Origin: Rhizobium sp. JAB6
GTDB lineage: Bacteria > Pseudomonadota > Alphaproteobacteria > Rhizobiales > Rhizobiaceae
Assembly (NCBI RefSeq): GCF_003024605.1
Contig: NZ_PYJQ01000004.1
Coordinates: 149,488 to 213,487 of the forward strand
Length of the DNA stretch: 64,000 nucleotides
Reading direction: 5' to 3'
The notes below the pieces were generated by a model, which did not search any database, was not told where the DNA came from, and saw only the letters and a program-made list of their open reading frames with translations. Position numbers and translations under genes: made by a program. Positions 52,220 to 61,608 of this stretch are shown here, piece after piece; positions within the stretch are counted from its first letter, which is position 1; each line of letters opens with the position of its first letter.

Positions 52220-53554
52220 TCAATCCGGCGCGTAGTATCCCGCCTGATGGGCGGCACGATCCAGCGCCTCCCGGAAATCGGGATGAGCAAGCGCGATCAT
52301 CGCCTTCGCCCGCTCTGCCACCGATTTGCCCTTGAGGTTCACCCAACCATATTCCGTGACCACGATATGGATATCGTTGCGCGACGTCGTTACCGGACCT
52401 GTGAGGGTCGGAACGATACGCGAAAGCGTTCCCTTCGCCGCCGTCGCGTGACAGGCGATGATCGAGCGGCCGCCGCGTGAGCCATAGGCACCGCGAACGA
52501 AATCCACCTGACCGCCGGTACCGCTGAACTGTCTTCCATTGATGAATTCGGAATTGCACGCACCGTTGAGATCGATCTGCAGCGTCGCATTGACCGACAC
52601 CATGCGGTCGTTCTGAGCGATGACGAACGGATTGTTCACATAGTCGACGGGATGCGCCTCGACATCGGGATTATCGTTCAGGAAGTCGTAAAGCGGCTTG
52701 TCTCCCAGCGCGAAGGTGAAGATGGTCCGCCCGACATGTATCTGCTTGCGGCTATTGTCGACCACACCGGTTCTGACCAGATTGGCCAATCCTGATGTCA
52801 TCATTTCGGTGTGGATGCCGAGGTGGCGGTGCTGGGAGAGACCGGAGCAAACGGCGTCAGGCAAAGCACCGATGCCCATCTGCAAGCAATCGCCATCATC
52901 CACAAGCCCCGCTATGATGGCGCCGATCGCATCATCGACTTCCGAACGAGGCGCGGCAGCGAGCGCCGGCAGGCTTACCTCGTTCTCGACGAGTGCCGTG
53001 ACGCTTGAGACCGGGATCATGCAATTGCCCCGTATGTAGGGCATGCTGGGATTGACTTCGAGGATCAGCCGGGCGCCGGGCTTGCGGGCGACCGCCAGGG
53101 CATAATCGGTGCTGGCGCCAAGACTGAAATTCCCGTCCGCATCCATGAGCGAGACGGTAGCTATCAATGTATCGACGCCGACATGCTCCACCAGAGAGCG
53201 CGGCACCTGGCTGAAATGGCACGGCACGATTTCGGCGGCAGGCAGCATCTCCGTCATTCGCCGCTTATCCAGGGCGCGATCCACCGCTCCATGAAAATAA
53301 CTCATGGGAACGATGCGGTCGCGCAGGTCGAAGTCGAGCACGCTGGAACCGGCAACACCCGTGTAAAGCAGGTAGTAAAGCCGGACATTGTCCACCGCGC
53401 CGGCCCGCGCATGTTGGGCCAATGCCGCAAGTACGGCGGGCGGCTGGCCGGCAGCGATCGGCATGGCGATCTTCGCCCCGGACGGTATCAAGGCAACGGC
53501 CTCGTGGGCAGAGCGCACGCGTTCGCGATATTGCGTCTGATAATTAGCGGCCAT
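52220..53554 (-). CDS. Acetyl-CoA hydrolase/transferase family protein
   Basis: The 444-residue enzyme belongs to the class I CoA-transferases (acetyl-CoA hydrolase, 4-hydroxybutyrate or succinate CoA-transferase). Family marks are the N-terminal GAKIAMPIAAGQPPAVL, GIGALPDAV, LGIHTEMMTSGLANL, the CoA-binding GTGGQVDFVRGA and VVTEYGWVNLKGKS near the C-terminus. The reaction moves CoA between carboxylic acids. The acceptor cannot be told from sequence. The ATG at 53554 follows GGGGAGGG. It stands alone downstream of a 540-base spacer. Confidence 0.9.
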   Translation of the reverse strand: MAANYQTQYRERVRSAHEAVALIPSGAKIAMPIAAGQPPAVLAALAQHARAGAVDNVRLYYLLYTGVAGSSVLDFDLRDRIVPMSYFHGAVDRALDKRRMTEMLPAAEIVPCHFSQVPRSLVEHVGVDTLIATVSLMDADGNFSLGASTDYALAVARKPGARLILEVNPSMPYIRGNCMIPVSSVTALVENEVSLPALAAAPRSEVDDAIGAIIAGLVDDGDCLQMGIGALPDAVCSGLSQHRHLGIHTEMMTSGLANLVRTGVVDNSRKQIHVGRTIFTFALGDKPLYDFLNDNPDVEAHPVDYVNNPFVIAQNDRMVSVNATLQIDLNGACNSEFINGRQFSGTGGQVDFVRGAYGSRGGRSIIACHATAAKGTLSRIVPTLTGPVTTSRNDIHIVVTEYGWVNLKGKSVAERAKAMIALAHPDFREALDRAAHQAGYYAPD

Positions 53555-54092
53555 CGAGTCCCTCCCCTGAATGCCACCGTCAGCACAATTTGGCGTCCCA
53601 CTGCGAAATCGCGGCCGGCCCTCCTCCGAGGCCGCCACGAGCGCTTGCTGCGGTGGAACGCGCTTACATAAAAGCGCCGAACCTGCTGTTTGCGCAAGAC
53701 CCGAACATCAGCTGAATTTCCGGCAAGACAGGCCGCCGCCGGCGCCACAGCCTTAGGGAAGCGTCTTCATGCTCGGCAACGAACTGTGCCTGCGCCGCTT
53801 CAGGCCACCAACTAATTGTGTAGTTCCGCAGTGTGATGGTGCATCATTGAACCCGAGTCGTCTGGAAGAGGATGCATTATGGGAAGTATTCTTGAGGCAG
53901 CGCCCGTACGACGCGGCGTCTTCGAGCCGACTTCCAAGCGTCGCAGGAAAGCACTCGGTCGCTGGGCCCGCCGCCTTGCAATTCCGGGAAAACGCGCAGC
54001 GGTTTTCCGTCCGGAGTAGCGTCAAACAAAGAGACAGAGCGGATCAGAGATTCCGTGAAAAGCGGAACCGCTCCAGGTCAGGGAGAACATTC
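53555..54092. other. Spacer between CoA-transferase and MerR genes
   Basis: This 538-base stretch holds a full-length mosaic repeat copy (53976-54075). The rest shows no convincing gene; a long frame running into the MerR gene has no family resemblance before its ATG. Confidence 0.5.
53976..54075 (-). repeat. RIME-like mosaic repeat, copy D (inverted)
   Basis: The strand shown reads CTTGCAATTCCGGGAAAACG, then GCGGTTTTCCGTCCGGAGT, AAACAAAGAGACAGAGCGG and finally AGCGGAACCGCTC, the reverse orientation of copies A and C. It lies directly upstream of the MerR gene, so it may be in its leader. Confidence 0.65.
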
Positions 54093-54542
54093 ATGAACAT
54101 CGGACAGGCGGCGAAAGCATCGGGCGTTTCGGCCAAGATGATCCGCTATTACGAAGAAACCGGCCTTATTCCGGCGGCCGGCAGAACGGCATCGGGCTAC
54201 CGCGACTATTCGGATACCGACGTGCACATGCTGCGTTTCATTCGCCGCGCGCGCGATCTCGGCTTTGCTGTGGCCGAAATCAGCGAACTTTTGGAACTCT
54301 GGCGCGACGAAAGCCGCCAGAGCGCGGAGGTCAAGGCCCTCGCCCAAGGCCATATCAAGGCACTAAAGAAAAAGATCGCGGACCTGCAGGATATGGAACA
54401 TACGCTCACCACGCTCGTTAATTCCTGCCGGGGCGATCATCGCCCCCATTGCCCGATTCTGCAGCGCCTCGAGACCGATCGGGAAGACGAAAACCTGTCG
54501 ATCCAGCCTCGAACCGGCGCGATCGAGCGGCCCCCGCAATAA
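54093..54542 (+). CDS. CueR/HmrR-like MerR-family regulator
   Basis: The 149-residue MerR protein has the winged helix MNIGQAAKASGVSAKMIRYYEETGLIP, a DVHMLRFIRRARDLGFAV region, the long dimer helix (about residues 85-112) and a C-terminal metal loop with two cysteines, CRGDHRPHC (C-x7-C), the arrangement of CueR/HmrR Cu(I) sensors. It would activate copper export genes, but no copA or copper oxidase is adjacent. The start follows CAGGGAGAAC. Confidence 0.88.
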   Translation: MNIGQAAKASGVSAKMIRYYEETGLIPAAGRTASGYRDYSDTDVHMLRFIRRARDLGFAVAEISELLELWRDESRQSAEVKALAQGHIKALKKKIADLQDMEHTLTTLVNSCRGDHRPHCPILQRLETDREDENLSIQPRTGAIERPPQ

Positions 54543-54613
54543 TTCCTGCCCCCGATCTCTTGGGCGGCGCGTTGCCGACGTAAAGCTCGGGATAACCTCC
54601 TGGCCAAGGCCGC

Positions 54614-55522
54614 TCAGGCCCGCCCATCCAGGAATTGCCGGAGGCGCGGCACGACGAAATCGAGGAAGACGCGGACACGCTGCGGCATGCGCGCGCCACC
54701 GAGAAAGACCGCATGGATCTGCTCCTCATCGGGCTCGATGACATCGGCAAGCACCTCGACGAGACGGCCGGCCGCAATATCGGCCCGGACGTGATAGTCA
54801 CCCATGCGGGCAAGCCCCACACCTGCCAGCGCCATGCGCCGCACGGTTTCGCCGTTATTGGCAAGCAGCGAACTCGTCATGGCACGATCGACGATGCGGC
54901 CGCTTTCCCGCACCGGCCAGACGGGTGCAAGACGGCGGAAATTGAAGCCCAGGCAATTGTGCCGGGAGAGGTCATCGACACGCAGCGGTATTCCATGGCG
55001 ATCGAGATAGCTGGGCGCGGCGACGATCTTGCGGCGGGCAATGCCGATGCGGCGCGCAATCATGCCTGAAGCCGGTAGGGTCCCGACCCGAAAAGCAACG
55101 TCGGTGCGGTCGAGGTAAAGATCGACGATCTCGTCGGACAGCGACAGATCGACGGTGACGTTGGGATAGATCCGCCAGAATTCCGGCAAGAGGGGTTCGA
55201 GCCCAAGCACTCCCAGGGCAACGGAGATATTGACCCGCACTGTGCCGCCGGTCGTCGTCGCGCCCTGTGCCAGCTCCTGTTCGACCTCGTCGAGATCATG
55301 CAGCAGGGCCTGGCTGCGCTCATAATAGATCTGGCCCTCCGGAGTCAGCGACAAGCGCCGGGTGGAGCGCTCGACGAGCCGCACGCCTAGCCTGGCTTCG
55401 ATGCGTGAAATCAGTTTGCTGACGGTTGAAGGTGTCATGCGCAGCAGGCGCGCCGCTTCGGAAAAGCTGCCTGCTTCCACCACGCGAAGAAATACCTGCA
55501 TTTCGCCTGCGCGATTATCCAC
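54614..55522 (-). CDS. LysR-family transcriptional regulator
   Basis: The 302-residue protein has the LysR helix-turn-helix (MQVFLRVVEAGSFSEAARLL, TPSTVSKLISRIEARLG) and a substrate-binding-like effector domain (VNISVALGVLGLEPLLPEFW; LVEVLADVIEPDEEQIHAVF). It is divergent from the aldo-keto reductase/MFS pair across a spacer with a perfect inverted repeat, so it probably controls them. Confidence 0.93.
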   Translation of the reverse strand: MDNRAGEMQVFLRVVEAGSFSEAARLLRMTPSTVSKLISRIEARLGVRLVERSTRRLSLTPEGQIYYERSQALLHDLDEVEQELAQGATTTGGTVRVNISVALGVLGLEPLLPEFWRIYPNVTVDLSLSDEIVDLYLDRTDVAFRVGTLPASGMIARRIGIARRKIVAAPSYLDRHGIPLRVDDLSRHNCLGFNFRRLAPVWPVRESGRIVDRAMTSSLLANNGETVRRMALAGVGLARMGDYHVRADIAAGRLVEVLADVIEPDEEQIHAVFLGGARMPQRVRVFLDFVVPRLRQFLDGRA

Positions 55523-55544
55523 TGGAGCACCATTTTTGATTTTG

Positions 55545-55563
55545 TTTCACAAATAATGTGAAA
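55545..55563. promoter_or_regulatory. Inverted repeat, likely LysR-box
   Basis: TTTCACA-AATAA-TGTGAAA is a perfect 7-bp inverted repeat with a five-base spacer, in the gap between the divergent LysR and aldo-keto reductase genes. Its symmetry and length fit the T-N11-A site bound by LysR proteins. Confidence 0.6.
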
Positions 55564-55687
55564 ACTCGCCCAATTATCAAGTGGGTATGCTCTCTCTATT
55601 TCATAGGCGAAGAGATTGCGCCCTCAAATTCGGCGCCCGATCCATTCAAGGCGGCCAAAGCCGCTGAGGTTTTCAAAGGAGTTTTCG

Positions 55688-56512
55688 ATGCTCACCGTTA
55701 CTGCCCACGGCACAACAATTCCCGCGCTCGGCTTCGGCGTCTTCCGCATGTCGGACGCGGAAGTCGAACGCGTCATACCCGCCGCACTCGAAGTCGGCTT
55801 CCGTCATTTCGATACGGCCCAGATCTATCAGAACGAAGCAGCACTCGGCCGGGCCTTGCAAACGGCTGGCGCACGACGCGACGATCTGTTCCTGACCACC
55901 AAGGTCTGGGTCGACAATTACAGCAACGAGAAGTTCGCAGCTTCGGTCGACGAAAGCCTCGACAAGCTGAAGACCGACCGCGTCGACCTTCTCCTGCTAC
56001 ACTGGCCGGGCGACAAGGTTCCGGTCGCGAAGCAGATCGAAATGCTGAACGCTGTCAAGGCCACCGGCAAGACCCGCTTCGTCGGCGTCAGCAACCAGAA
56101 TATCGCGCAGATGCGGGAATCGGTCAGACTTTCCAGTACGCCGATCGTGACCAATCAGGTCGAGATCCATCCTTATCTGCCCCAACATGCCCTTGCCGCA
56201 GCGGCGAAAGCGAACGATATTGCAATCACTGCCTATTATGGCATGGCAGACGGCGCTGTGCCGAAGGAGCCGGTACTGCAGCGGATCGGCGCCAGATACG
56301 GAAAGAGCGCCGCCCAGGTCGGACTTCGCTGGCTGATCCAGCAAGGCCACATCGCCCTGTCCAAGACGGCCAATCCGGAGCGCGTGAAGGAAAACATCGC
56401 AATCTTCGACTTCACTCTCGACGAGGCGGATATGGCCGCCATCGCCACTCTCGCTCGCCCGGATGGCCGGATCGTCAGCCCGCCCGGCCTCGCGCCCGAA
56501 TGGGACGCCTAA
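55688..56512 (+). CDS. Aldo/keto reductase (2,5-diketogluconate reductase-like)
   Basis: The 274-residue NADPH-dependent reductase has the catalytic tetrad of its family: Asp and Tyr in FDTAQIYQNE (about residues 42-51), Lys in LTTKVWVD and His in LLLHWPG. NVxxxAxxxx-type cofactor text includes GVSNQNIAQM and SKTANPERVKENIAIFDF. It resembles DkgB-type enzymes, which reduce diketogluconates and a range of aldehydes. RBS AAAGGAG. It lies 12 bases before the MFS gene, one operon under the LysR regulator. Confidence 0.93.
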   Translation: MLTVTAHGTTIPALGFGVFRMSDAEVERVIPAALEVGFRHFDTAQIYQNEAALGRALQTAGARRDDLFLTTKVWVDNYSNEKFAASVDESLDKLKTDRVDLLLLHWPGDKVPVAKQIEMLNAVKATGKTRFVGVSNQNIAQMRESVRLSSTPIVTNQVEIHPYLPQHALAAAAKANDIAITAYYGMADGAVPKEPVLQRIGARYGKSAAQVGLRWLIQQGHIALSKTANPERVKENIAIFDFTLDEADMAAIATLARPDGRIVSPPGLAPEWDA

Positions 56513-56524
56513 GGAGATTTCAAC

Positions 56525-57736
56525 ATGGATACCAAGTTTTCGACGGCCGAAAAGGCCCAAACATCCTCTCACGCCCGATGGGCGCTTCTCGCCCTTGCGA
56601 TCGGAGCCTTTGGCATCGGCACGACCGAGTTTTCGCCGATGGGACTTCTCCCGGTCATCGCCAAGGGAGTCGATGTCTCGATCCCGACCGCCGGCCTCCT
56701 TATCAGTGCCTATGCGATCGGCGTGATGGTCGGCGCCCCCTTCATGACGCTCGCCTTCAGCCGCTTCGGCAAGCGCACGGCACTGATGCTGCTGGTGAGC
56801 ATCTTCACGATCGGCAATCTCATGTCGGCCATGGCGCCAGGCTATTTCACGCTGCTGCTTGCCCGGCTCGTCACCAGCCTCAACCATGGCGCCTTCTTCG
56901 GCCTGGGCGCGGTGGTGGCGGCAAGCGTGGTGCCAAAGGAAAAGCAGGCAAGCGCCGTTGCCGCCATGTTCATGGGGCTGACGATCGCCAATATCGGCGG
57001 CGTGCCGGCCGCAACCTGGGTTGGTCAGCAGATCGGCTGGCGCATGGCTTTCGCAGGAACGGCGCTAATCGGTATTGCCGCCATCGCCGCGCTTTGGGTC
57101 GCCCTGCCGAAAGGTAAGCGCGGTGCGATGCCCAACGTCAGGCGGGAACTTGCCGTGCTTACCCGTCCGACGGTGCTCATTGCCATGGCAACCACCGTCA
57201 TGGGGGCAGGCGCGATGTTCTCGCTGTATACCTATGTCGCTCCGACCCTTACCGAACTCACCGGCGCATCCAATAGCTTCGTCACCCTGGGACTGGTCCT
57301 GATCGGCATCGGCTTCACGATCGGCAATTGGCTGGGCGGACGGCTGGCCGACTGGTCGCTCGACGGTGCGACCAAGATCTTCCTGGCTCTGCTTGCCGCC
57401 ATCATGTTCGTGCTGCCATTGGCAATGATCACTCACGCGGGAGCCGCCATCGGCCTGCTTCTCTGGGGCGGCGCGGCATTTGCCATCGTCCCGCCCGTGC
57501 AGATGCGCGTCATGGAAGCAGCGGCCGAAGCGCCGGGCCTTGCTTCCTCCATCAATGTCGGAGCCTTCAATCTCGGCAATGCGTTGGGGGCGGCAACGGG
57601 TGCAGCCGTCATCAGTCTTGGTTTCGGCTATGCGGCGGTCTCGATCGCCGGAGGCCTGCTGGCCGCTGCCGGCTTGGTGCTGGTGTTGATCGGCACGCGC
57701 AAACCGTCGTCGCTGCCGGCAAATTGCAACGCCTGA
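56525..57736 (+). CDS. MFS transporter (AraJ/YdhP-like DHA1)
   Basis: The 403-residue 12-helix transporter begins with GIGTTEFSPMGLLPVIAKGV and LLISAYAIGVMVGAP, characteristic of the YdhP/AraJ drug or sugar-efflux group. The loop motif RFGKRTALMLLV is conserved. RBS AAGGAGATTTC. It is co-transcribed with the aldo-keto reductase. It probably exports a small molecule; the substrate is unknown. Confidence 0.93.
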   Translation: MDTKFSTAEKAQTSSHARWALLALAIGAFGIGTTEFSPMGLLPVIAKGVDVSIPTAGLLISAYAIGVMVGAPFMTLAFSRFGKRTALMLLVSIFTIGNLMSAMAPGYFTLLLARLVTSLNHGAFFGLGAVVAASVVPKEKQASAVAAMFMGLTIANIGGVPAATWVGQQIGWRMAFAGTALIGIAAIAALWVALPKGKRGAMPNVRRELAVLTRPTVLIAMATTVMGAGAMFSLYTYVAPTLTELTGASNSFVTLGLVLIGIGFTIGNWLGGRLADWSLDGATKIFLALLAAIMFVLPLAMITHAGAAIGLLLWGGAAFAIVPPVQMRVMEAAAEAPGLASSINVGAFNLGNALGAATGAAVISLGFGYAAVSIAGGLLAAAGLVLVLIGTRKPSSLPANCNA

Positions 57737-58119
57737 TAAGGCTCCAAGCGCCCAAGCCTCGCCAATGGGGCAGGATTAAGCGGTCTGCAGGTCAGTCTTA
57801 TCGCCTGCAGGCGGCTTTACGCCATCCCGGGAATGCGTGCCCGCCAGTGATCGCTTTCCCCAATGATGCTTCGAGAGTCTTTTGTCTCGCTACCTTCCGT
57901 TCATAGCCGATACTCCGCGACCAATGATACCCTGGGCGGCAGCTTGTAGCTTCATTCTGAAGGCACCCGTGATCGTATGGTGCTGAACGATGCGCACTTG
58001 CCGAATTGGCCGGCACGTCTAATTTGTCTGATGAATTAAGGGGCTTCGTATTGCCAGCGCTGGTTGCTTTCGGATAGACCCTTTCCATCTCTCGTGTTCA
58101 GATTTTCCGGAGCATCGAA
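57737..58119. other. Spacer between two MFS genes, no gene recognised
   Basis: The 383 bases include GC-rich and AT-rich parts. No conserved motif was found. The second MFS gene probably has its own promoter here. Confidence 0.45.
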
Positions 58120-59271
58120 ATGCGTCTTGAACCGCAGCAGCGAATTTATGTCTGCTTCTTCCTCTTTGCGGTGTCGATGGGCGCATTGCTGTCACGCCTT
58201 CCAGACCTGCAGGACGCCTTGCAGATTGACAAATCCGAGCTCGGGCTGACACTGATCGGCGCAGCGATCGGCGCGCTGATATCGCTCACTTTCGCCTCCC
58301 CCCTCGTCGCACGTCTCGGCGCGCGCAATACGGCATTCATCACCGTGCTCGGAACGTCCGCATCCCTCGCCCTCGTACCCTGGATGGGTCTGGCTCCGCT
58401 TGTTTTCGCCGTCCTGATTTGCGAAGGCCTGCTCGCCGGAGCGCTCGAAATCAATCTCAATGTCGAGATCGACCGCATCGAAGCACAGCTCGGTCGTGGC
58501 GTGATGAACCGCGCCCATGGGTTCTGGAGCCTCGGCTTTTTCGTCACCGCGCTCGCATCGTCGGCCATCCGCCAGGCGGGCGTTTCGATGCATCTGCACC
58601 TTGCCCTGACATTCACCTTCGTGCTGATCGTGGGTTCGCTTGTCATTGCCGGCATGCGCAACGCGCCCGCCCGGCCAACGCATGACCACGCCGATGCAGG
58701 CCATATCGCGCTTCCGACATTCGGCCTGCTGCCCCTCTGCGTCATCGGTATTGCCGCCTTCCTCGTCGAGGGCGCGGGCATCGACTGGTCTGCGATCTAC
58801 ATGCGCGACGTCTTTCACGTCGAGCCGTTCGTCGGCGGACTCGGATTGACGCTGTTCACCTTTTTCATGGCGCTGGCAAGACTGTTTGCGGACCGGTTCG
58901 TCGATCGCTTCGGCTCCCGCTCCGTTGCACTCTCCCTGCTGCTCCTTTCGACCGCCGGCCTCTGCGCCGTCTGGCTGGCGCCTCATCCCAATGTGGCGCT
59001 ACTAGGCTTTGCCTTCATGGGCGCTGGTTGCAGCGCGGTCTATCCGCTTGCGGTTTCGGCCGCTGCCCAGCGCACCGACCGCCCCGCCCATGTCAATGTT
59101 GCAGCACTTGGACAAATGTCCTTCGTCGTCTTCTTCCTGGCACCACCGCTGCTTGGATTCGTTGCCGAACATGCCGGTATCCGTACCGCCTACCTCGTGT
59201 GCATCCCGGTCATCCTTGCTGCCTTGATGGGCATCGGGTCGCTCTCGGCCCGGCGCAGCGCTTTTGCGTAA
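58120..59271 (+). CDS. MFS transporter, YbjJ/FucP-like
   Basis: The 383-residue 12-helix protein starts RIYVCFFLFAVSMGALLSRL, with LTLIGAAIGALISL, GMRNAP-type loop text, GAGIDWSAIYMRDVF (helix 7) and ADRFVDRFGSRSVALSLLLL. It resembles the YbjJ group of sugar or drug transporters. It has no evident partner. RBS CGGAGC is weak. Confidence 0.9.
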   Translation: MRLEPQQRIYVCFFLFAVSMGALLSRLPDLQDALQIDKSELGLTLIGAAIGALISLTFASPLVARLGARNTAFITVLGTSASLALVPWMGLAPLVFAVLICEGLLAGALEINLNVEIDRIEAQLGRGVMNRAHGFWSLGFFVTALASSAIRQAGVSMHLHLALTFTFVLIVGSLVIAGMRNAPARPTHDHADAGHIALPTFGLLPLCVIGIAAFLVEGAGIDWSAIYMRDVFHVEPFVGGLGLTLFTFFMALARLFADRFVDRFGSRSVALSLLLLSTAGLCAVWLAPHPNVALLGFAFMGAGCSAVYPLAVSAAAQRTDRPAHVNVAALGQMSFVVFFLAPPLLGFVAEHAGIRTAYLVCIPVILAALMGIGSLSARRSAFA

Positions 59272-59430
59272 GGACGTGTTGTCCATTCCGCCTTTTCCAG
59301 GGGTCGCATCCAGCTGCACTCGCCTAGACGCTTTCACGGACTTGACCCCAGCAGGAGAAACGTCCAGCCGGGAACAATGGCCAGCTCCGACCGCGCGGTC
59401 TCGGACGACAATGCATCCCAAGCGATGACG

Positions 59431-59940
59431 TTACGGCGCATAGCGCGTGAAGACGTAGTCGTGATCCCTAACGTTGCCGACATGGCAGCTGAGACAGGTC
59501 TCATGCTGGGCAACGTCGACCGGTTTGCCGTCGACGAACCGCCCGAAACCCCAGCCGTGGCTATCAGGATATTTCTTGGAGTCCTTCACCATGACCTGCA
59601 CCGTGGTCGGCGCTCCCGGCACCGTTGCCGGTGCGAACTCCGTCGATTGCTTGCGCTTGTAAGCGAGTTTGACGAGGATCGAGCCGTCCGGAAAAGGCAA
59701 GGTGCCCTTCTTATAGGCGCCGATGGCGATATCGTTGCCGAGCACGGCGCGAAGCTCGTCGAGCGGCGGAGCTTCCTGCGCCGGCGCAATGAATTTCCAG
59801 TCCCTATAGCCTTCCGGCATGGTCACGCCGTAGATCGGCGATGCATTTTCCGGCGGCGTTGCAGAACCGGCCGACCGAGACGCGGCGACGCCCACAGCAA
59901 GGCTCGAGACGGCAAATGCGCCAAGGAATGCGAGTTTCAT
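59431..59940 (-). CDS. Cytochrome P460 family protein
   Basis: The 169-residue secreted c-type haem protein has a signal peptide (about residues 1-20) and a single CLSCH haem-attachment motif near the C-terminus. The domain text YGVTMPEGYRDWKFIAPAQE, LGNDIAIGAYKKGTLPFPDGS and SHGWGFGRF matches the P460/cyt c'-beta family. P460 oxidises hydroxylamine or NO in ammonia oxidisers, while relatives bind NO. The role here is unknown. RBS CAGGAG. Confidence 0.9.
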   Translation of the reverse strand: MKLAFLGAFAVSSLAVGVAASRSAGSATPPENASPIYGVTMPEGYRDWKFIAPAQEAPPLDELRAVLGNDIAIGAYKKGTLPFPDGSILVKLAYKRKQSTEFAPATVPGAPTTVQVMVKDSKKYPDSHGWGFGRFVDGKPVDVAQHETCLSCHVGNVRDHDYVFTRYAP

Positions 59941-60175
59941 TTTGGACTCCTGCCCGATGGATGAACTGGCAGGAAAATCGCCCGGAATTGTATCCGCGAG
60001 ATTTCAGGAAGCGGCTCGATTGTATCGCAATGTAGCTCCGCCAAGCCCCATTCGTGTGAGCTGCTCATCGGAAATCGGGTGGCCACCGCTCCGCTTCGAA
60101 CGCTAGGCTTCAGGCTCTTGCTGCGCCCGAGGGCCTTGAACGCCCTTGAAGGCCCGCCCAGACCGAGGATCTGAC

Positions 60176-60925
60176 ATGACCACATCGACATCCATTTTTG
60201 CACCGGCCTTCGCGGAAAGCTCCGTAGAGGCTCGAGTCGACGCCTATGATTGGGCGTCGCTTGCAAGAGAGCTTGACGGCTTCGGCTGCGCCGTTCTCCC
60301 GAGGCTTCTGGCACCCGAAGAATGCTGTGCTATCTCCGCGCTCTACCCCGAGGAAAGCCATTTCCGAAGCCATGTCATCATGGCGCGTCACGGCTTCGGA
60401 CGAGGCGAATACCGCTACTTCAGCTATCCGCTGCCGGAACTTCTCGGTGGATTGCGCACAGCGCTTTATCCCCACCTTGCCGGCATCGCAAACGGCTGGA
60501 ACGAACGGATGGACGTCGAGGAGCGCTATCCCGATGAACATGCCGCCTTCCTGAAGCAGTGCCACGAAGCAGGCCAGAGGCGCCCGACGCCGCTGCTGCT
60601 GCAATATGTGCCGGGAGACTTCAATTGCCTGCACCAGGACCTTTATGGCGAGCTCGCCTTTCCGATTCAGGTCGCCATTCTGCTGTCGGAGCCGGGGCGG
60701 GATTTCACCGGTGGCGAATTCGTTTTGACAGAACAGCGCCCACGCATGCAAAGCCGGGTGGAAGTCGTGCCGCTTCGACAGGGCGACGCCGTCGCCTTTG
60801 CGGTCCATAATCGGCCGGTGCGGGGAACGAAGGGAAACTACCGCGTCAATCTCAGGCACGGGGTAAGCCGGATCCGCTCCGGCATGCGCCACACCGCCGG
60901 CATCATCTTTCACGACGCCCGCTAA
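60176..60925 (+). CDS. 2OG-Fe(II) oxygenase family protein
   Basis: The 249-residue protein shows the double-stranded beta-helix oxygenase layout. LHQDLYGELAFPIQV gives the H-x-D iron ligands (about residues 158-160). FTGGEFVLTEQRPRM follows, then AVHNRPVRGTKGNYRVNLRHGVS, containing the distal His and the 2-oxoglutarate Arg. It resembles prolyl-hydroxylase-like proteins of the bacterial 2OG class, whose targets are mostly unknown. The ATG at 60176 is chosen because the sequence becomes family-like only after it; no clear ribosome-binding site exists. Confidence 0.85.
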   Translation: MTTSTSIFAPAFAESSVEARVDAYDWASLARELDGFGCAVLPRLLAPEECCAISALYPEESHFRSHVIMARHGFGRGEYRYFSYPLPELLGGLRTALYPHLAGIANGWNERMDVEERYPDEHAAFLKQCHEAGQRRPTPLLLQYVPGDFNCLHQDLYGELAFPIQVAILLSEPGRDFTGGEFVLTEQRPRMQSRVEVVPLRQGDAVAFAVHNRPVRGTKGNYRVNLRHGVSRIRSGMRHTAGIIFHDAR

Positions 60926-61608
60926 GGGCGTTAGCCGACGAAGCCGGCGTAGTTTCTCGGATAATTCTGTGCATGTTGGCCCAGTATGTGTCGTCGTCGT
61001 GGTTCTGGTCGCCCGCCAGGACGCGTCCGATCGACGGTTGCGCGAAGCCGGCATAGGCGACAGGGCGAGCGGCGTCGAGACGGGTGTGGGGTGCGACCCC
61101 TGCCCCGCGTGCAATGTCGTCAGCAAGCCGAACATCTCGCCGGTGATGCTCGGCCTCGACAAGATCGCCCTGCGATATTGGACGGACGAATTGGTCACCA
61201 GATAGATATGCCCTGACAAGTGCCATAGATGCTCGCTCAATGCGTTTTTGCCATGATCGCTGGAAACTGGGGATCTCGCGTGAGGTCACCCGCAGGAAGC
61301 CGACTCAGGTAGCCCAATTGAGTGATTCTTGCCGCCCTAGCCCCTGATAATCTTAGCCGGATAGAGGTCCAGCATTCGACAACACCGGGCTTCTGCAATC
61401 GAAAGTATACGTCGCCGCCTCAGCTATTTTTCCCAGTTTACGCAGAAAATCCAGCAAAAGCAGCGTATTAAATGCTCAAAGCAAAGCCCCGGTTGTCACA
61501 TGCTAACCGCTGATTATCCGTTAATATCTGGACGGCCTGACAGAATCGTGTTCTACCTTCTGGCGGGCAAATGTCGGCAAACCGGCAACAGGCCGCCAAG
61601 AGGGATAA
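60926..61608. other. Spacer before the replication genes
   Basis: About 680 bases carry no convincing gene. On the minus strand a fragment near 61190-61215 reads SGHIYLVTN, like the first strand of GIY-YIG nucleases, but the rest of that family is absent. The 3' half is AT-rich and should carry the repAB promoter. Confidence 0.4.

Noticed and set aside
57798..58088. Minus-strand frame between the two MFS genes
   Set aside because: No start signal and no family resemblance; it runs against neighbouring transcription.
61190..61215. SGHIYLVTN fragment as a GIY-YIG nuclease gene
   Set aside because: Only the first strand matches; catalytic residues and the rest of the domain are absent.
61492..61507. 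GTTGTCACATGCTAAC as a RepB parS site
   Set aside because: The known GTT-N4-GC-N4-AAC pattern needs a central GC; here the centre is CA and the arms are not symmetrical.
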